Source of the DNA: Arbacia lixula
Lineage: Eukaryota > Echinodermata > Echinoidea > Arbacioida > Arbaciidae
NCBI GenBank assembly: GCA_963669155.1
Contig: OZ022578.1
Span: 14,590,428-14,654,427, forward strand
DNA length: 64,000 nucleotides
Reading direction: 5' to 3'
Below the pieces are notes generated by a model that saw only the letters and a program-made list of their open reading frames with translations, ran no database searches and was not told where the DNA came from. Positions 45,149 to 59,495 of this stretch are shown one piece after another. The translations under genes and the position numbers were made by a program. Position 1 is the first letter of the stretch. The number at the start of each line of letters is the position of its first letter.

Positions 45149-48100
45149 CCTCTCTCTCTCCCTCTCTCTCCCCTCTCTCTCTCCCTCTCTCTCTCCCTCT
45201 CTCTCTCCCTCTCTCTCTCCCTCTCTCTTTTTTTTTTCTCTCTCTCTCTTTCTCTTCCTCCCTCTCTTCCTCTCTCTATCTTCCTCTCCTCACTGATTCT
45301 TCAATTTCTCTCCCCAATGTGCAATATTTTGAAATGGAGCTCATGAAAAAGATACCTGCCTCTAAAAGTATCCACTTTTCCTATCCTACACTCCAGTTAT
45401 TTCTTCTTCCCTTTCTCTCTTTCTCTCACTCCTTCTGTCCATCTGCCTCCCTCCTCTTTTCTTTCCTTCTCACCCTCTCTCCTCCTCTATCCTTCTCCCC
45501 CACCCCCTCTCCCCTTCTCCCCCTCTCCCCCTCTCTCCTCTCCTCTACCCTTCTCTCTCCTCCCCCCTCTTTCTTTCTTTCTCCATCCATCTCACTCTCC
45601 TCCTCACCTCTCCACGCAATGTGCAAAGTCTGGCAACGTACAGTAAGCCCATGAAATATGCATCCACCTACCAAAGACAGAATCTTTGCGGCATTGCGCT
45701 CGTTGGTATGAATGCCCTGCCTGACGACGTGAGACCTTCAGTCAACATCACTTCCTGCTGGCATGACGGAGACTTAAGCCCACAATGCTGGCGTACAAGC
45801 CGGATTAATTGCCTCCCGGCAGCGGGACGAGAGGGACAGACAAGAGTCAGGTGGACAAACACCAATCTACAGATGGGTTTAGTGGACGTTTCGTTTCTCT
45901 GACGGTTATCTCTTGTGCTTCTTTTCAACGCAAACGTGGAAAGTGTATATTTTTGTTGGTCGAGGTGATGTTTGGTTGTGGTCAGCACTATCATAATGGT
46001 CAAGTATTTCTCCAAAGGAGGAAGACGAAGGTGGTGGAAACATGAAGGTATTTTGTTTGATGCATTTTCAATTTGATAGTACATGTTTAGTAGCGTAAAT
46101 GTATGGTCTTGACCTAATTAGCGTATACTCTACGCAGCACTTTCACAATTCATACATCATATGGTGCATGAGGATATACAGTAGGTATGTTTGATAGCAG
46201 TTAGTGAGAGAGTATGTAATGTGGTGTATGGGTTGCGATACTGTTTACTGAATTTGCTTCATGGACATGTAGAAAGATGTATTCATGGTATCGGTGTCTT
46301 TTTTGTGATGGCTCCACATACTTTTACTGTGTACATGTACATATTGTTATATTGGTCAGCAAGACAGGGAACTAAATAATACAGATACATGTAATAGCCG
46401 TAATATGTGTGTGTGTGTATTTGGTTCCATAGATAACTTTTCTCTATCTGGTTCTCAATGTGTAAACAAGCATCCTGTACTATGCAATTGACAACCCTAA
46501 AACATTAAGTACTCAAACAAAGACATGACAGGATGCAATTAACATCCAAAGCTTGCTGACATAATATGCAATTTACTAGCAGGAGGAAATTCACCCGAAT
46601 AAAAGCATGGAAGAATTCATTTCTCAGCAATACACCTGGGAAATACACACCCATTTTGTAAACAAGTTGGAATGATTTGTCCATATTTAAATAGGGTCAT
46701 ACATACATTAAGAGATCACAATAAACCATGTAGGCAAATTTCATTCACATCGCTCAAGCAATCTGCAATTTTACTATTATTTTGTTTCCTTTGTTGAATC
46801 ATTTTACTAGCAGCAATGTTTCCTCTAGCATGGACCCTACTAGAAGGGTCCATGGTTAAAGCTGGGTGAGAATAGACTAGGGAGGTGTTATCCTCACATT
46901 ATCTTTACTTAGACTTTGTAAATCCAGCAACATAAAGATGAGAGGGCATCATAGTTCAAGTATAGTAGTATGTTCAAGTGCAGGGCGCCCTTGTAAAGCA
47001 GTTGTGTTACTGAATGGGCCTACCCTGCATTTTTTATTTGTAGCACATGAATGAATGAATGAATTGGTGAGTGATCGATTGAGTGAATGAGTGAGTGAAT
47101 GAATGAATTGGTGAGTGATCGATTGAGTGAATGAACGAATGAATGAATAAATGAATGAATGCACAAATTACTTATTAGATTGTACAGTCAAATGTGTTAT
47201 GAAGACAAACCCAAAGGAAGCAAAGAAAAACTGTACCGTCACTGAGGTTATTTTATGCTCTGTTTACCCATCCATACATTGGTTCATCAAGTGTTCACCT
47301 TTTCAGTATTTGATGAGGTGTACAGTAGACACACTAGTCCTTGCCCTAATATCTCTTGAAGTGTACAGTATGTTGGTCTTTGTTGACACAATGACTGTAC
47401 ATACCAGTTATGGTTGAGCTCACGCTAGCATGCCTGAGTGCTCCGATGTCCTTACCATTGGGTCTTCATTTTGTCTTCATCAGCTGGAATAGAAAAATAG
47501 CGCATTGTCATCTGGTGACCTTATGGAGTACTCTTCAGCACAAAGTTGCCATACTCTATGCAAGGCCCCACACTAACTCTTTCCATTGGGGGTCCAGTTG
47601 TCCATTTAGGGTTTGGATAATATGTGCATGTATAGGGCTAGTGTTTACATACATGTACTATTCTAGAATTTAGGGATCTCAAAAGACAACAGTTACAATA
47701 GAACGTAACTCACTATATCAGAAAGTCCGAGGTAGTCCGAGCCAGCCAATGTATAATTTTGCAATTTTGAGATAGTTACTATTGATTCACAAAAGCTGCG
47801 ATCAATATCAATATGCCATGTTCATTATGAATACGAATTATATGTATGTCTTTCAAACAACATATTACTAATGGCAACCCCAAAGCTTGTCCGGTGTTTG
47901 TCAAAGTAGCAACAATTTATAGATTAAAAGTGCATTTTACCAATGTTAATTGAATCACTAGAGACAGGTGAACATCATATTTTGTTACTACATATGTAGG
48001 GGGAAAGTTGCGAATACATACATTACGAAAATGGCTGATTGCAAGTTATGATCAATATCGATTGTCAGTTCTTCATGAGCTAGATTTTCAATCGATATCA

Positions 48101-51100
48101 TTCGTACGATCATTGGATCGTACCATTGATATATTGATTGTAGTTCCAGGAGTTCCAATTTGGGTGCTTGTGTGTACTGGGTGCTTGCTATAGTCAAGCC
48201 GTGCTATATAACACCTTTTTTTTAATACAAAAATCCCTTACCCCCCTCTCCTACAGTTGTACACATCTCGGGCCAAATTTGCCAAATGACATGCTTCTTT
48301 CTGGTGCATCTCCATCAAAGCCAAAATCTAACCCGAGTCTGCACTGCATTCCATACTATTGTAGCAACAGCTAGTGACTTTTCACCCCTGATGCTGGCAG
48401 GCAAAAGAGTGCACTACTCCATTGTTTTATCAAAGGGATAGTCTACCCTGAACTTAAGTTGGATTCAATAAAAGCAGACACATGAAAAAAAAAACATATT
48501 AGTGAAGGTTTGATGAAAATCCATCGAAGGAAGTGATGATATTTTAAAATTTGTATTTTGTGACGTGTGACCCCGGGGGGGGGGGGGGGGGGGGGGGGGG
48601 GCACTCAAATTATATTTTGATGGGGGTGTGCCTCGGAAACCCTGAAATGGGGGTCTAAGGAACTGACTACAAGGGTAAAATCCGCGTAAAATGTGGGGTC
48701 TTAGGAACTAAAAATATACCGCCCGGCATTGTGAAAAACAGGGTCTACAGAACGATCCTCGCTGCACATGCGACGCGTTGTGTTTACGTCAGGGTTTTCT
48801 TGCAGCTCGCTCGGCCGGCGGGTCGGGCGGCCGGGTTGATGTTGAAGCGTAGCAAGCTGCACGCAAGCCGCGAACATGGGGAACGGAGGGAGGGGCACAG
48901 CGGGGAGGCTAAGGAGTGGAACTTTCGCCATGCGTAGGATATAGAGGATCTAAAGAACGGATATCGAGGTCTCAAAAAGGGGGTCTTCAAAGCGGCACGT
49001 CCCCGTACCACCAATGTATGTGAGTGCCCCCCCGGGGCGTGTGACGTCACATGTCAGGTTCTCTCCTCCGTATATGTTGTGTGCTGTGTGATTCCATAAA
49101 TTTCTCTTTTTCTGTTTTTGATGAAGGAATAATTTTATTTTCATAGAGGTATGTGAGTAAAAACCTTTTTCTAATGATGTGTGAAATGCACAGGTAAAAT
49201 GATGCATATCCTGTTGAAAAATATTCACATTTTTTGAAAAAAAATGAGTACACCTGTACACAACATATGGGAGAACATCTTACATTTGATGTCAAAATCC
49301 AAACTTAAAAACAATTGTAACTTTTTTATTCCTCGATGGATTTTCATCAAACCTTCACTTTTATGTTTTTTTCATGTTTCTGCTTTGATTAAAATCAACT
49401 TAATCCCAGACTTTCCCTTTAGAACATTTATTACTCAGGATAATTTCCCAGATCACAAAAGTTTGAGCATACAGAATATCAGCTTGGGACTGCTGCTGAG
49501 GGGCAGATTGATTAATTGATCGATTGATTGATTTATCCATCTTACGTATAGTACGTATATGTACATAACAGGTGCATTCATTCAGTGTGTATTTATATTT
49601 GCCACAACACTTTAGCAATTTGAAATTGTCTCCTTGAAGCCAATTTGTTCCTATGGGATTCACAACTATATTACAGCTATATACAACTGTATTCACTTTG
49701 ACGTCAGTATGGTTAATTTGAAATCAAAGGTTTCATTTGATCTTAATGCCAGTCTTTTCTACACCTTTCAATGTAAGTTCATGTAAATCAGTGAGAATTC
49801 TACACATGTAAGAGGGACGTACACTGAACATAACATTTTTCCATCTCTGTATTCATACAAAATAATGATGTACTATAAAGCATGGATTTATTATGATTGA
49901 CTTCTGTAGTTAGTCCACGAAAAACAGTTGATTTAAAGATGTATGCCTATCAATGACATAAGTATGGCTTTGTACTTGTACTTCAGCTTTGTTTTACTTG
50001 TTTCAGCTTTTGGTTGGTCCATTCCTCTTTCACTTTCACAAAATTCGTGCACAAAGTCTGAGAGGGAAAAATCCATATTTGTGGGGGCTACTCTAGAAGC
50101 TTGATATCATGAAATTAAAATACTCTGACATCTATTGTGCATTTTACTGTCTGCGAAGAATGAGGTTTGCACAGTGGCTCCTTGATTTAATCCCCTCATT
50201 CCCATAGGTTATAAAGTGTGCTGTAATTGACATGATTCTATCCTTGTTTGAAATTATAGGATTAAAATATGCTTGTGTTGGTGCATATCATTATACTTGT
50301 AGTTTTGTCACAAACGTAGTGTTATACATGTTTATAAAATTTATGTTGCTAGTGTATTACATAGCCAATTATGATCAAGCTTCCTTCTGATTGCGTTATG
50401 ATGACAAAACAGCATTTCTCACATGATGAGCAAATCGGTAGATAGTCTAGGTTGTAAACTCACTGTACAGTGTGTGGACGTGACACACATTACACAATGA
50501 AGACTAAACACTGCTGCATGTATCACAACGCGATCTGGACACATAGAATATCCTGAAAGAGTTCCCCCTCTCTCCTCATGGAAGCTGGAGGAAACATACT
50601 AGTGTAAAGTGTCCAGACATACAGCAGTGCATGAGAGAGAAGCACCGGTAGACTCCATAGTCTAGGACCTAGACTAGCTGGAAAAACCAGATGGTTCTCC
50701 AGTGTCTGGATCATAAGAGTTGTCAACGCTAATTGATCAGAACGAGCCTCAATGAGGGTAATGATGCGCATACTGGATCAGTGTGAGGGTAGATTGACAT
50801 GTCAAATAAAGGGACTTGTATTTTCGCTTGCTTGATTTCCACCCAGTGCAGTGTGGGTGCTGGTGAACTTCATGGTTTAGCCTAGGTTGCAGGCTGTTGG
50901 AGTCTATTTCTTACTGATGTGCTGCTGCAGCCACAACCAGGTCTAGGCACTTTGAATAGGAGATTGTGGGAGACCATGAAACACCTGTTAAAGAGACAAA
51001 ATATTTATTTGCGGGGGGCTTCTTTTCAAGCTTGATTACGTTAACAAAAATTTATAATTAAAATAATTAAAGCAAAAATGTTGAAATATGTTTTTGCTTT

Positions 51101-54100
51101 ATACGTAATGACTCAAAGGGTATAATGAAAAACATAAATTTTTAAGGTAGATATATTTTTCATAGGGGCTGTTTTCTTATTTGGAAATTTGGAAGGGCTG
51201 TGTTTTTTCTTAGCGAAAGCGAAAATCTTTCAGACTATATACAGGTAGAACTAAGTTCTGGATCAGCTCAAATATTTCAAGTATATAAATAGCTACTGGG
51301 AAGACATTTGATGTTTTTTTTTTCGTGTGTTTTTGTTTTGTACAGTGCATTATGGAACATCTTTCCCCCCATATACAGTCTAGAGCATTGCCATGCATGG
51401 CACAATACGATGGGTGATGCAAGATCCAAAACATTTAAAACTAAAGTTGAGAACTTGGGCATTGCTGCAGTCTGTACACACACTTTAAAGTTGTATCTTT
51501 GAACGTCCTGCTCGAAGTGTTTGAGCTGTACAATTTGAGGGAGTTTCTGTAGTGTGGACATAGGTCTTGACAAAGGCAGAAATCGCCCATAAAGCAGTCA
51601 AAAGGACACTGCATAATATTGCTCTGTTTGACTGTTTACACTGTCGAAATAGTTCTGTATAAAATTTGTCAAAAGGGGTTTATTAGAGAGTTGCTAAACA
51701 TAGATTACCTGTAGTAAACAGCGCATTGACCGCATGGCTATTTGGACTGCCATGTACATGTATGAAATTTGAACCAATGAATGTTTTGAATGAGTCAGCT
51801 GAGTAATCTAAGCTGTTATATTCTGTCAGTGACTTGTGAATGTGACTGGATGTCTCCTCTTGACTTCACATTATCACTCCAATGTAATAATAAATCATTC
51901 CATTTCCATCACATGTATTTTACAAGGGAAAACCTGCATTTTAAATACAGTCAAACCTGGCTATGCGGCCACCTGGATTCAGCAGCCGCCTGCCTATAGC
52001 AGCCACCTTCGACTCCTCCGCAGAGAAATTCAGTGTTAAAGACCCTGGATATAGCGGCCACCTGGCTAACGCGGCCAGCGGCCACCCATTTTGTCTCCCT
52101 CGGCCAAAATTTTACTGTGTATAGCGGCCACCAATTCTGAAATCACCCGTCCCTATCGGCGTGGAAAGTTGGCTTTTTGCAATGCGACGTAACTTAAACG
52201 GCCGTGAAAAGCTAGAGGCATGAAAAGCCTGCTTTCTAGCTGCATGACGTAATACAGCTCATTAACACATTCTCGAATTGTATGAAACTTGTAAGTAAGC
52301 CTGAGTCATATCGATTTTTTCAGAAACCGGTGTTCGATGGCTTTGCGCCGATCGAACATCGATGCATCGATACATGACGTCACCCAGCCACTGCCAAGAG
52401 CCAATTTATGAATGAAAATATAGTAAGCATACGCAGTGCAATCCTTCCATTTCCCCACATAGTATTCCACCAAAACAAGCGTGCAATTCTCTATCACCTC
52501 GTACCAAAATCGACCTAGAATTTCACTTTCCTTTATTTTATATGAATTATGAAAGGTATTCTCGGAGAATCTATTTTCTCACCAATACTGCACATGTAAG
52601 CGAATTTCGATTACTTCTTGTTTTTCCGTCAAAATCTTACAAATTAGCGTCAATATGGCATCGTATACATGTATGTAGGTTGGAATCTGTAGAGTCTATA
52701 TTGCAACGGGCAGAAAGTCAATCAGCTTCCGGGTTGCGATTTTTTTTTCCGTAACCCTAATGCGTCGAAAAATCGCTTCCGGGTTTCGGACAACGTGACC
52801 GGATATCGTTATCACTATTTTGGCGACCACGTGGTTATGACGTGATCTACGCGATGCACCAATCAGTGGTCTCCGAATCGCTGTACAGAGACGCTCTATT
52901 AGTCTGAACGTCGGCAGCGTGTATGCAAATGAGCCTTACGCACGATTGCCACTGTATTTCCGGGTTTTCACAACACACGATGCTATCCGTTGTACAAAGT
53001 CTATGGACAATTGTTTGTTGTGGCGCGCGCGTTGCGCTGTATATAATAGTGAACGAATCAAATCCAAGTAGTAGTAGCTGCTTGATCATCAAGCGACCTG
53101 TTCATTCTCTTGATGCGTTACCTGCAAAACTCACAAAAGAGAGTAGGAACCAAGTAAGCAAATTAAGATTGTGAAAATATGAAGATAAATTGTGTATAAC
53201 AGGACTATCAAACAAAAGATTTTGTGTTTTCTAGTCAATTTGGTAATTTCATCGATGCATCGAATTCATCAAAACGAAATCGGAGTTCGACTTCTTCGAT
53301 CGAACACCGGCTTAATAATCGATTCGACTCAGGCCTACTTGTAAGAGACCTTGCCAAACAAAAAGCAGGATCTTAACTTGATTACCCTAATCAATGAAAT
53401 CCCGATGTCCGGTGTTTTTTTTTTTCAGTGAATCTCTGCATCCCATGCTTTTATTGTTGTGATGAATAATACCCCGGATCCTCGCTCGGCTCCGAGGCCA
53501 GCGCAGCCCGGGTTCGCGCGCGCCCTCAGCCCATGCCTAGACCAATCTGGATCCGCGATATGCGCTACTGCAAGCTGGCAGCAGCGCGCGGTTCTTCAGC
53601 GTTCGCACACAGCTAGGCTGTAACTTGAAACTCATCGATATGCCTATGGAATAAGTTGCTTACTGCAATCAACTCCCGTTCGGAAATTATCAGGGCAATA
53701 ATATTTTAAAAGACAGAATAAAGAATATTTCTCGATTAAATAAAATATGTCAAAATAGAAGATATATTTTAATGTGCATTTATAGCCGTATATATTTTTT
53801 TTCTTTTATTAATTGAAATTAATATTTATCGTGCTACCTTAGACGAAGTAAGAGTGCACTATGCACGGCATTTGCACTGTCAATCGATCGGAGAGAGAAA
53901 CAATAGACACGAAGATGGGGAGATTCTTACTAACAACGAAAAAGAGAACACTTGATTATCATTAACGTGGGTATTTTAATTCAAGATCCTGTTTTCGGCA
54001 AGTTGTCATTCTTTTGAAATTGTTATGCCGTTTATTCACTATTCAAAGCAATGCCAATGCCCAAGCAAGCGGGCTTTTCATCATACGCAGCCCTTGTTGC

Positions 54101-57100
54101 TATCTTTCCTAATATCCGGTAGGCTGCCGGTGGAGCTCCATTCACTTCTTTTCAAAATGTGGACATGAATAAGTTGCAGATTCTTGTAATGAACGAATGT
54201 TTCCGGGTTTTTTCAGAAGGGTATTTCAATTCAAGATTTTGTTTATTTGACAAAGTTAACAATTCTGTTCAAAGTTTTAAACGATTTACGCCCGCCCGTA
54301 CTAATGTATGCGTGTGGTTCCTCGCAGTGCTAGGTCGTGCAGTGTTGCATGGTCAAGACATTATGAATATCCCAAACGTAAGAAACTAAACGCACATTAA
54401 CTTGAGATTTTAAAGAAATCCGATAACATGTGTTTTCTCTGCTAAACCACATTTATTTCATCAGTTAGAATAGAAATTGTCTTTTGTGGCGTAAGATATC
54501 TAACATAGCATTTATCACCGAGACTCGTGAGAGTTGAGACAGCCGATGAAAATATGATATTGAATTAAGATATTCATCTGATAATGATGCATTTGATACA
54601 GTTTACATAAAATCACTTTCTACGAGTGATCTGCGTGATTATTCATTTTTGTTCGAACACTGAAGAGAAATTTATGGCATGATATTGTGTTTCATTCTTC
54701 TTTTTGCAGATCTAGACTAAACAAACATACCCTTGGATGCTCATGACCCTTTACCGTGCCAACTGGTTGGGCCCCTTTCAGGGCACAAAAGAAATAATAC
54801 ACAGATCTCACACAAAATCGCACACACAGAAATAATACACAGATAATGAAAATGTGCCTTCAGGTTTATTCATATTTCTCATTGAATGAAAACATGATAA
54901 AATACTATTTATATATCACATAAAAATAAGATGTATGTATATCATACGTAAGCAATAAATTATGTTGCAGCATGAAGGTTACATAGTGCAAAACATATCC
55001 ATGCTCAAAATCAAAATGGCCGCCGACCTGTCTATAGTGGTCACCTGTCTATAGTGGTCACTTTTGTGGTTTCCCTTGAGCAGCCGCTATAGACAGGTTT
55101 GACTGTGTGTTAATTTTTCATGTAATTTATTTATTTAATCACTGCAGGATTCTTCTTCTTCCGCCTCTCCTTTTTCTTGTTCTTCTTGTTCTTTTTGTTG
55201 TTGTTGTTGCAGCTGTTCTTGTTCGTGTATTTCTTTGCAATACATGTGTGTCTGAAAGGAAGGAAACTGTCTGTCTTGCTGGTAGTAAGTAACTGCGTAC
55301 AAACATATTGGAGCTAGTCTTTTCATTTCAGACCCTTCTTTTCTGACACACTTAGTGACTGACATACCAAGAGTTGTGCGTGCAAACCAGGCCTACCGTT
55401 TACACATGGACCCTAATGCTCTTTTCCGACACACTACCTTTAGAAAGGTTGGAAAGTTTAGTTGTAAGTTAACACTTCTTGCAGCTCCATGTTATGTCTT
55501 CTTCTGGTAGTTACTCTCTATGTTTTGATGGTGTCAAGGCATATTCTACTGCAAGTTTGGACCGAGTTGTGAACTTGTAATACTTCTTTGAAGCATTGTT
55601 TAATATGTTTGTCTAAAGGCTTGAGTTGTAGTTGCTGTGATGGAATACTCTCCTACCTCTGTTATGCCCCAGGTTCCATAGATTCCACTGTTCAAAAAGC
55701 TCCTTAGCAGACGAGAGCATATTTGTCCGTGTACAACATAGAAATTGCAAATTGCAACTATGTGAGAAAGTCACAGAAAACATGACCTGAAAATCTGACA
55801 AGCACACATGGCCAAACTAATAAAATAGTATATAGCCCTGTTTATATGATATTTATGATGTACATCTGTAAAGCAATCTCCTTATGACCATTGATCAACA
55901 CAGCTCAAGTACACTGAAAAACTATGAGCAGGGCTCCATTCATGATTCATGCATGTAAATGTTTATCTATTAGGAAACATAATGACAATACACAAAGTTA
56001 AAATTAAAGGAAACAGGGGATAAAGCCCCCCAAACAAATAGGCGGTGAACATGTTTTACTTGCCAAATCTTTGGTCCCAATTACACCAATTCCCCCTTTA
56101 TTTCTTATTTTTATTTACAACTATTTTAACAATTCCTGTCATCAACCTGAGTCCTAGTATATATTCCAAAGATATGTATCACAATCAATACAAGTTGGAG
56201 GTAGAAAATACAAGTTGCAGCATGAATTTCCGTACCTGAAAGATCCTGCTGTCAAGAAGCCAGATTTATGATTGATAAGAATACTTGTCAAGTGGAACTC
56301 TAGTGATTAACATGCAGTTTATATTGGATACAAATGTACACTGCCTTTGAATGAAAAGCTTAATTATGCATCATAACAATTCTTTCAAATGAAATTATAA
56401 TTCACAATTCATTTAAAGCTTATCAGTGATAAAACTTACCCACCTGCGGTTGTGACACAATATTTTACAGTCTTTCTATCCAATTTTCACTCGCAGTAAC
56501 AAAGACTAATGTGAAGTGACTCTGAAAGGCTGTTCCGCTTTAAGCTATCTTTGTTTTTTAAATTGTTTATAGTTCCTAGCGTGAAAGCCTTTTAAAGTTT
56601 CAGTGTGTCATAGTTTATTGATTTAAACAGGTATTATATCGATGCAATATATACGTATGCAGAGGGGAAACTAGTTGTACCAAATTACCCTGAAGTGTGC
56701 TGGCCCTTCAACACAAAACCTAATTTCCTTTTTTGTTTTTACATACAATACCTGTTATTGAGACCCCTTATGACTTATTTATTTAGTTTGCTGCAGTCTA
56801 AATATGAAATAATTGAAACATATGAAATTCATACCTAACCAATCTTCAGTGTAGAAATTATATTTTATCCTATACAATATTGTTTTTAAGTGTGAATATT
56901 AGCTACTGTAATGAAATCATATACATGTATCAAGTTCTTACCGAACCACTGTACACAACGGAAGCTGTTATTTGATGTAAAACTCATCCTACAATCGGTT
57001 AAAAAATGTGTCCTTTTGAAACCTTTTCATTTATTTATTTAGGTCTTGTTCCAACAAACTAGTAAGCAGTACAGATACCCTGTGGCATCATGTTTCTGGG

Positions 57101-59412
57101 TTGTCAGCTCGAATCCTGTTTGAAATAATTGACCGAATTTCATTTATCTTGACCTATGTAAACCTGTACGATATACAATACATGAAACAAAACTGTCTTC
57201 GGAGCCTCACATATGATCCTTATATTCATCTACACTGCAAAAATTCCTTGAAATAAATTAAAGGTACACACATAAAAATCACATTCATGTAATGTACTTT
57301 ACATAGTAGAAGCCCCTTTAACCTTTAATGGATCAAAATATTCCTCATTTCAACACATTTTCCATCAAATTGTATATTCAGTGAAACTCTGTCTTCAAAA
57401 ACCACTGTCTATAAAGATTTTCTGTCTATAAAGAATACTCAACTTGAATCTAACCTATAATATTTACAGTATAATATTTAAATGCACCTGTTCATGAACA
57501 GGGCTTTGAGACATTCTTTGTGATAAGCACTATATATATGCTGTTTATTATTATCATTATTATTATTATGAAGACCACCTGTCAGTCAAGTCTTTTTTCT
57601 GCAATCTTCTGGTGCTCTCATTCATGGACAGGTTTGACTTTCTCTAATGAGGAATTTCTGCACCAATTTTCTTCAAAATTACTGCATGGTGTTGCAAGCC
57701 CTTTAGACTGAAGCCTAATTTACAATTGTTTGAAGTACCTGTCACAGGAATGATTTGTTATGGTTCTGCTATTATTGTGTCATATGTGTGCTATTTTTGT
57801 GGTTTCCTTTGGTTTATGAGGGCCTTCTGAATCAGCCAAAAGTTGGCAATGTGCTCTCTTTAAACTAGCACAATCAGAAGTTGTTTAATCCTCTCATTAT
57901 TACTAATAGCATGGAGATACAGTAAGTCAATGTAGCATTCAGGGCTTTGTACTGAGAGGGTTAACAAGTTGGGAAAACACTTGTAGCATAGTAATTCTGA
58001 TTGGGGATGTTGAACCAGACCTGAAGTTGTGCACTATATTTGCTGTAAATGAAGATTTCCAGAAGATTTGGTCAGAAAAATCATGTTAATAATCTTTGCC
58101 TTTCATGCAAAATAGCTCATATATTGAATGTCATGAGGTATTGTGTGTATCTTGTCAAAATCTAGTTATAATCTCACAAATAATTAAGTTATTTTTCAAA
58201 TCTATAACTTTTCATTTAATAAATGGGATCAGGTCGATCCATGCTTGCTCGTGTAGAAGAGGTTTGAGTTTTACAAGGTTCGAAATGATCAGTTTTGTGT
58301 GTTATGAATGTTCTTATACAACTGTATATCAGAATACAGTATGTTGCGCGGCAAAAGTAGAAGTAAACGTCCCCAAAGCAATTGATCAGATCGATATCGT
58401 GAAGTAATATCGCTTGATATTGGCTATATGCGATCTCGGGAGAATGCCAGAGGCTGTAACCCATAGAGCCCCTAATATTTTTGCTTTTTAGCAAAGAGGT
58501 GGATTTTTTAAGCTTCATAGGGAGGCTACATGTAACATGTGAATAGGTGTGCTATGTATGGTATCTCTTTCAGGCTAGTGCACCAAGACACAGTGTGATC
58601 ATTGCAGGTTTAACTGTCCTTGAAGAAGTCTAATCTGGCTATTCAACTTTTTTGTGATAAATTCCCAGTTATTCATCAGCTAGTCCTAATCACAGGGAAA
58701 TCCTTCATGGACCAGTTGAGGCATCTTGCACCTTGTCATGTTACTTGAATACACCGACGAACATATATGGGGAAGGGAGGTGCCATTAGCCCTCAGAATG
58801 TACAACATAGCCCCTATGAAAAAAGCAACTTGTTTCAAAGGGTATCTACCTACATTTGTACATACTGTATAATGTAGGATTGTTGAGCGTTTTCATCTTA
58901 TGACTACAGGCATAGAAAGTAACAAATCTTATTAACTCATGTCGTGTGCATGAGGCATGAGGTACTATGAGGCTATACATGTACCAAGGCTAATGACTAA
59001 CGGGACATAAATTTCAAACAGACAACCAGTTACAAACTCGCATATATATTATATTTATTTAGCATCAATTAACCCAAAAATGTTGAATGTTTCCTACAGA
59101 CTTTGTACCAAGCAAGCCTTCATTGTTATGTGATCTTGTTAGAAAAGCACTGGTTGGTGAAATGTGGATGATGTGTTTTTATATATGTTATAACCATGGT
59201 ATTCACAAACTTATTTCTGTATGTATTTTGTACACATTGTACATGCGCAAGTGTGGAGCAAGTAAACTTTGTTTACTGTTGCTACTCAAAATGAACAGAA
59301 TGTGGTTTGTTTAAGTTTCTTCTCTGAAATCATATCTGTATTTGATCAAATCAAGTTTGTCAAATGTGGATGTCATGTTTTTATGTTCAAGTTGTATTCA
59401 CTCTCTTATTTC

Positions 59413-59495
<83 letters not shown>

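Noticed and set aside
44924..45654. Long open frames of Ser/Leu/Pro repeats
   Set aside because: They are translations of the (TC)n tract, and all frames are open because of composition.
54159..54389. 76-codon frame inside the Tigger-like element
   Set aside because: It has no DDE or helix-turn-helix features, so it is not a credible transposase remnant.
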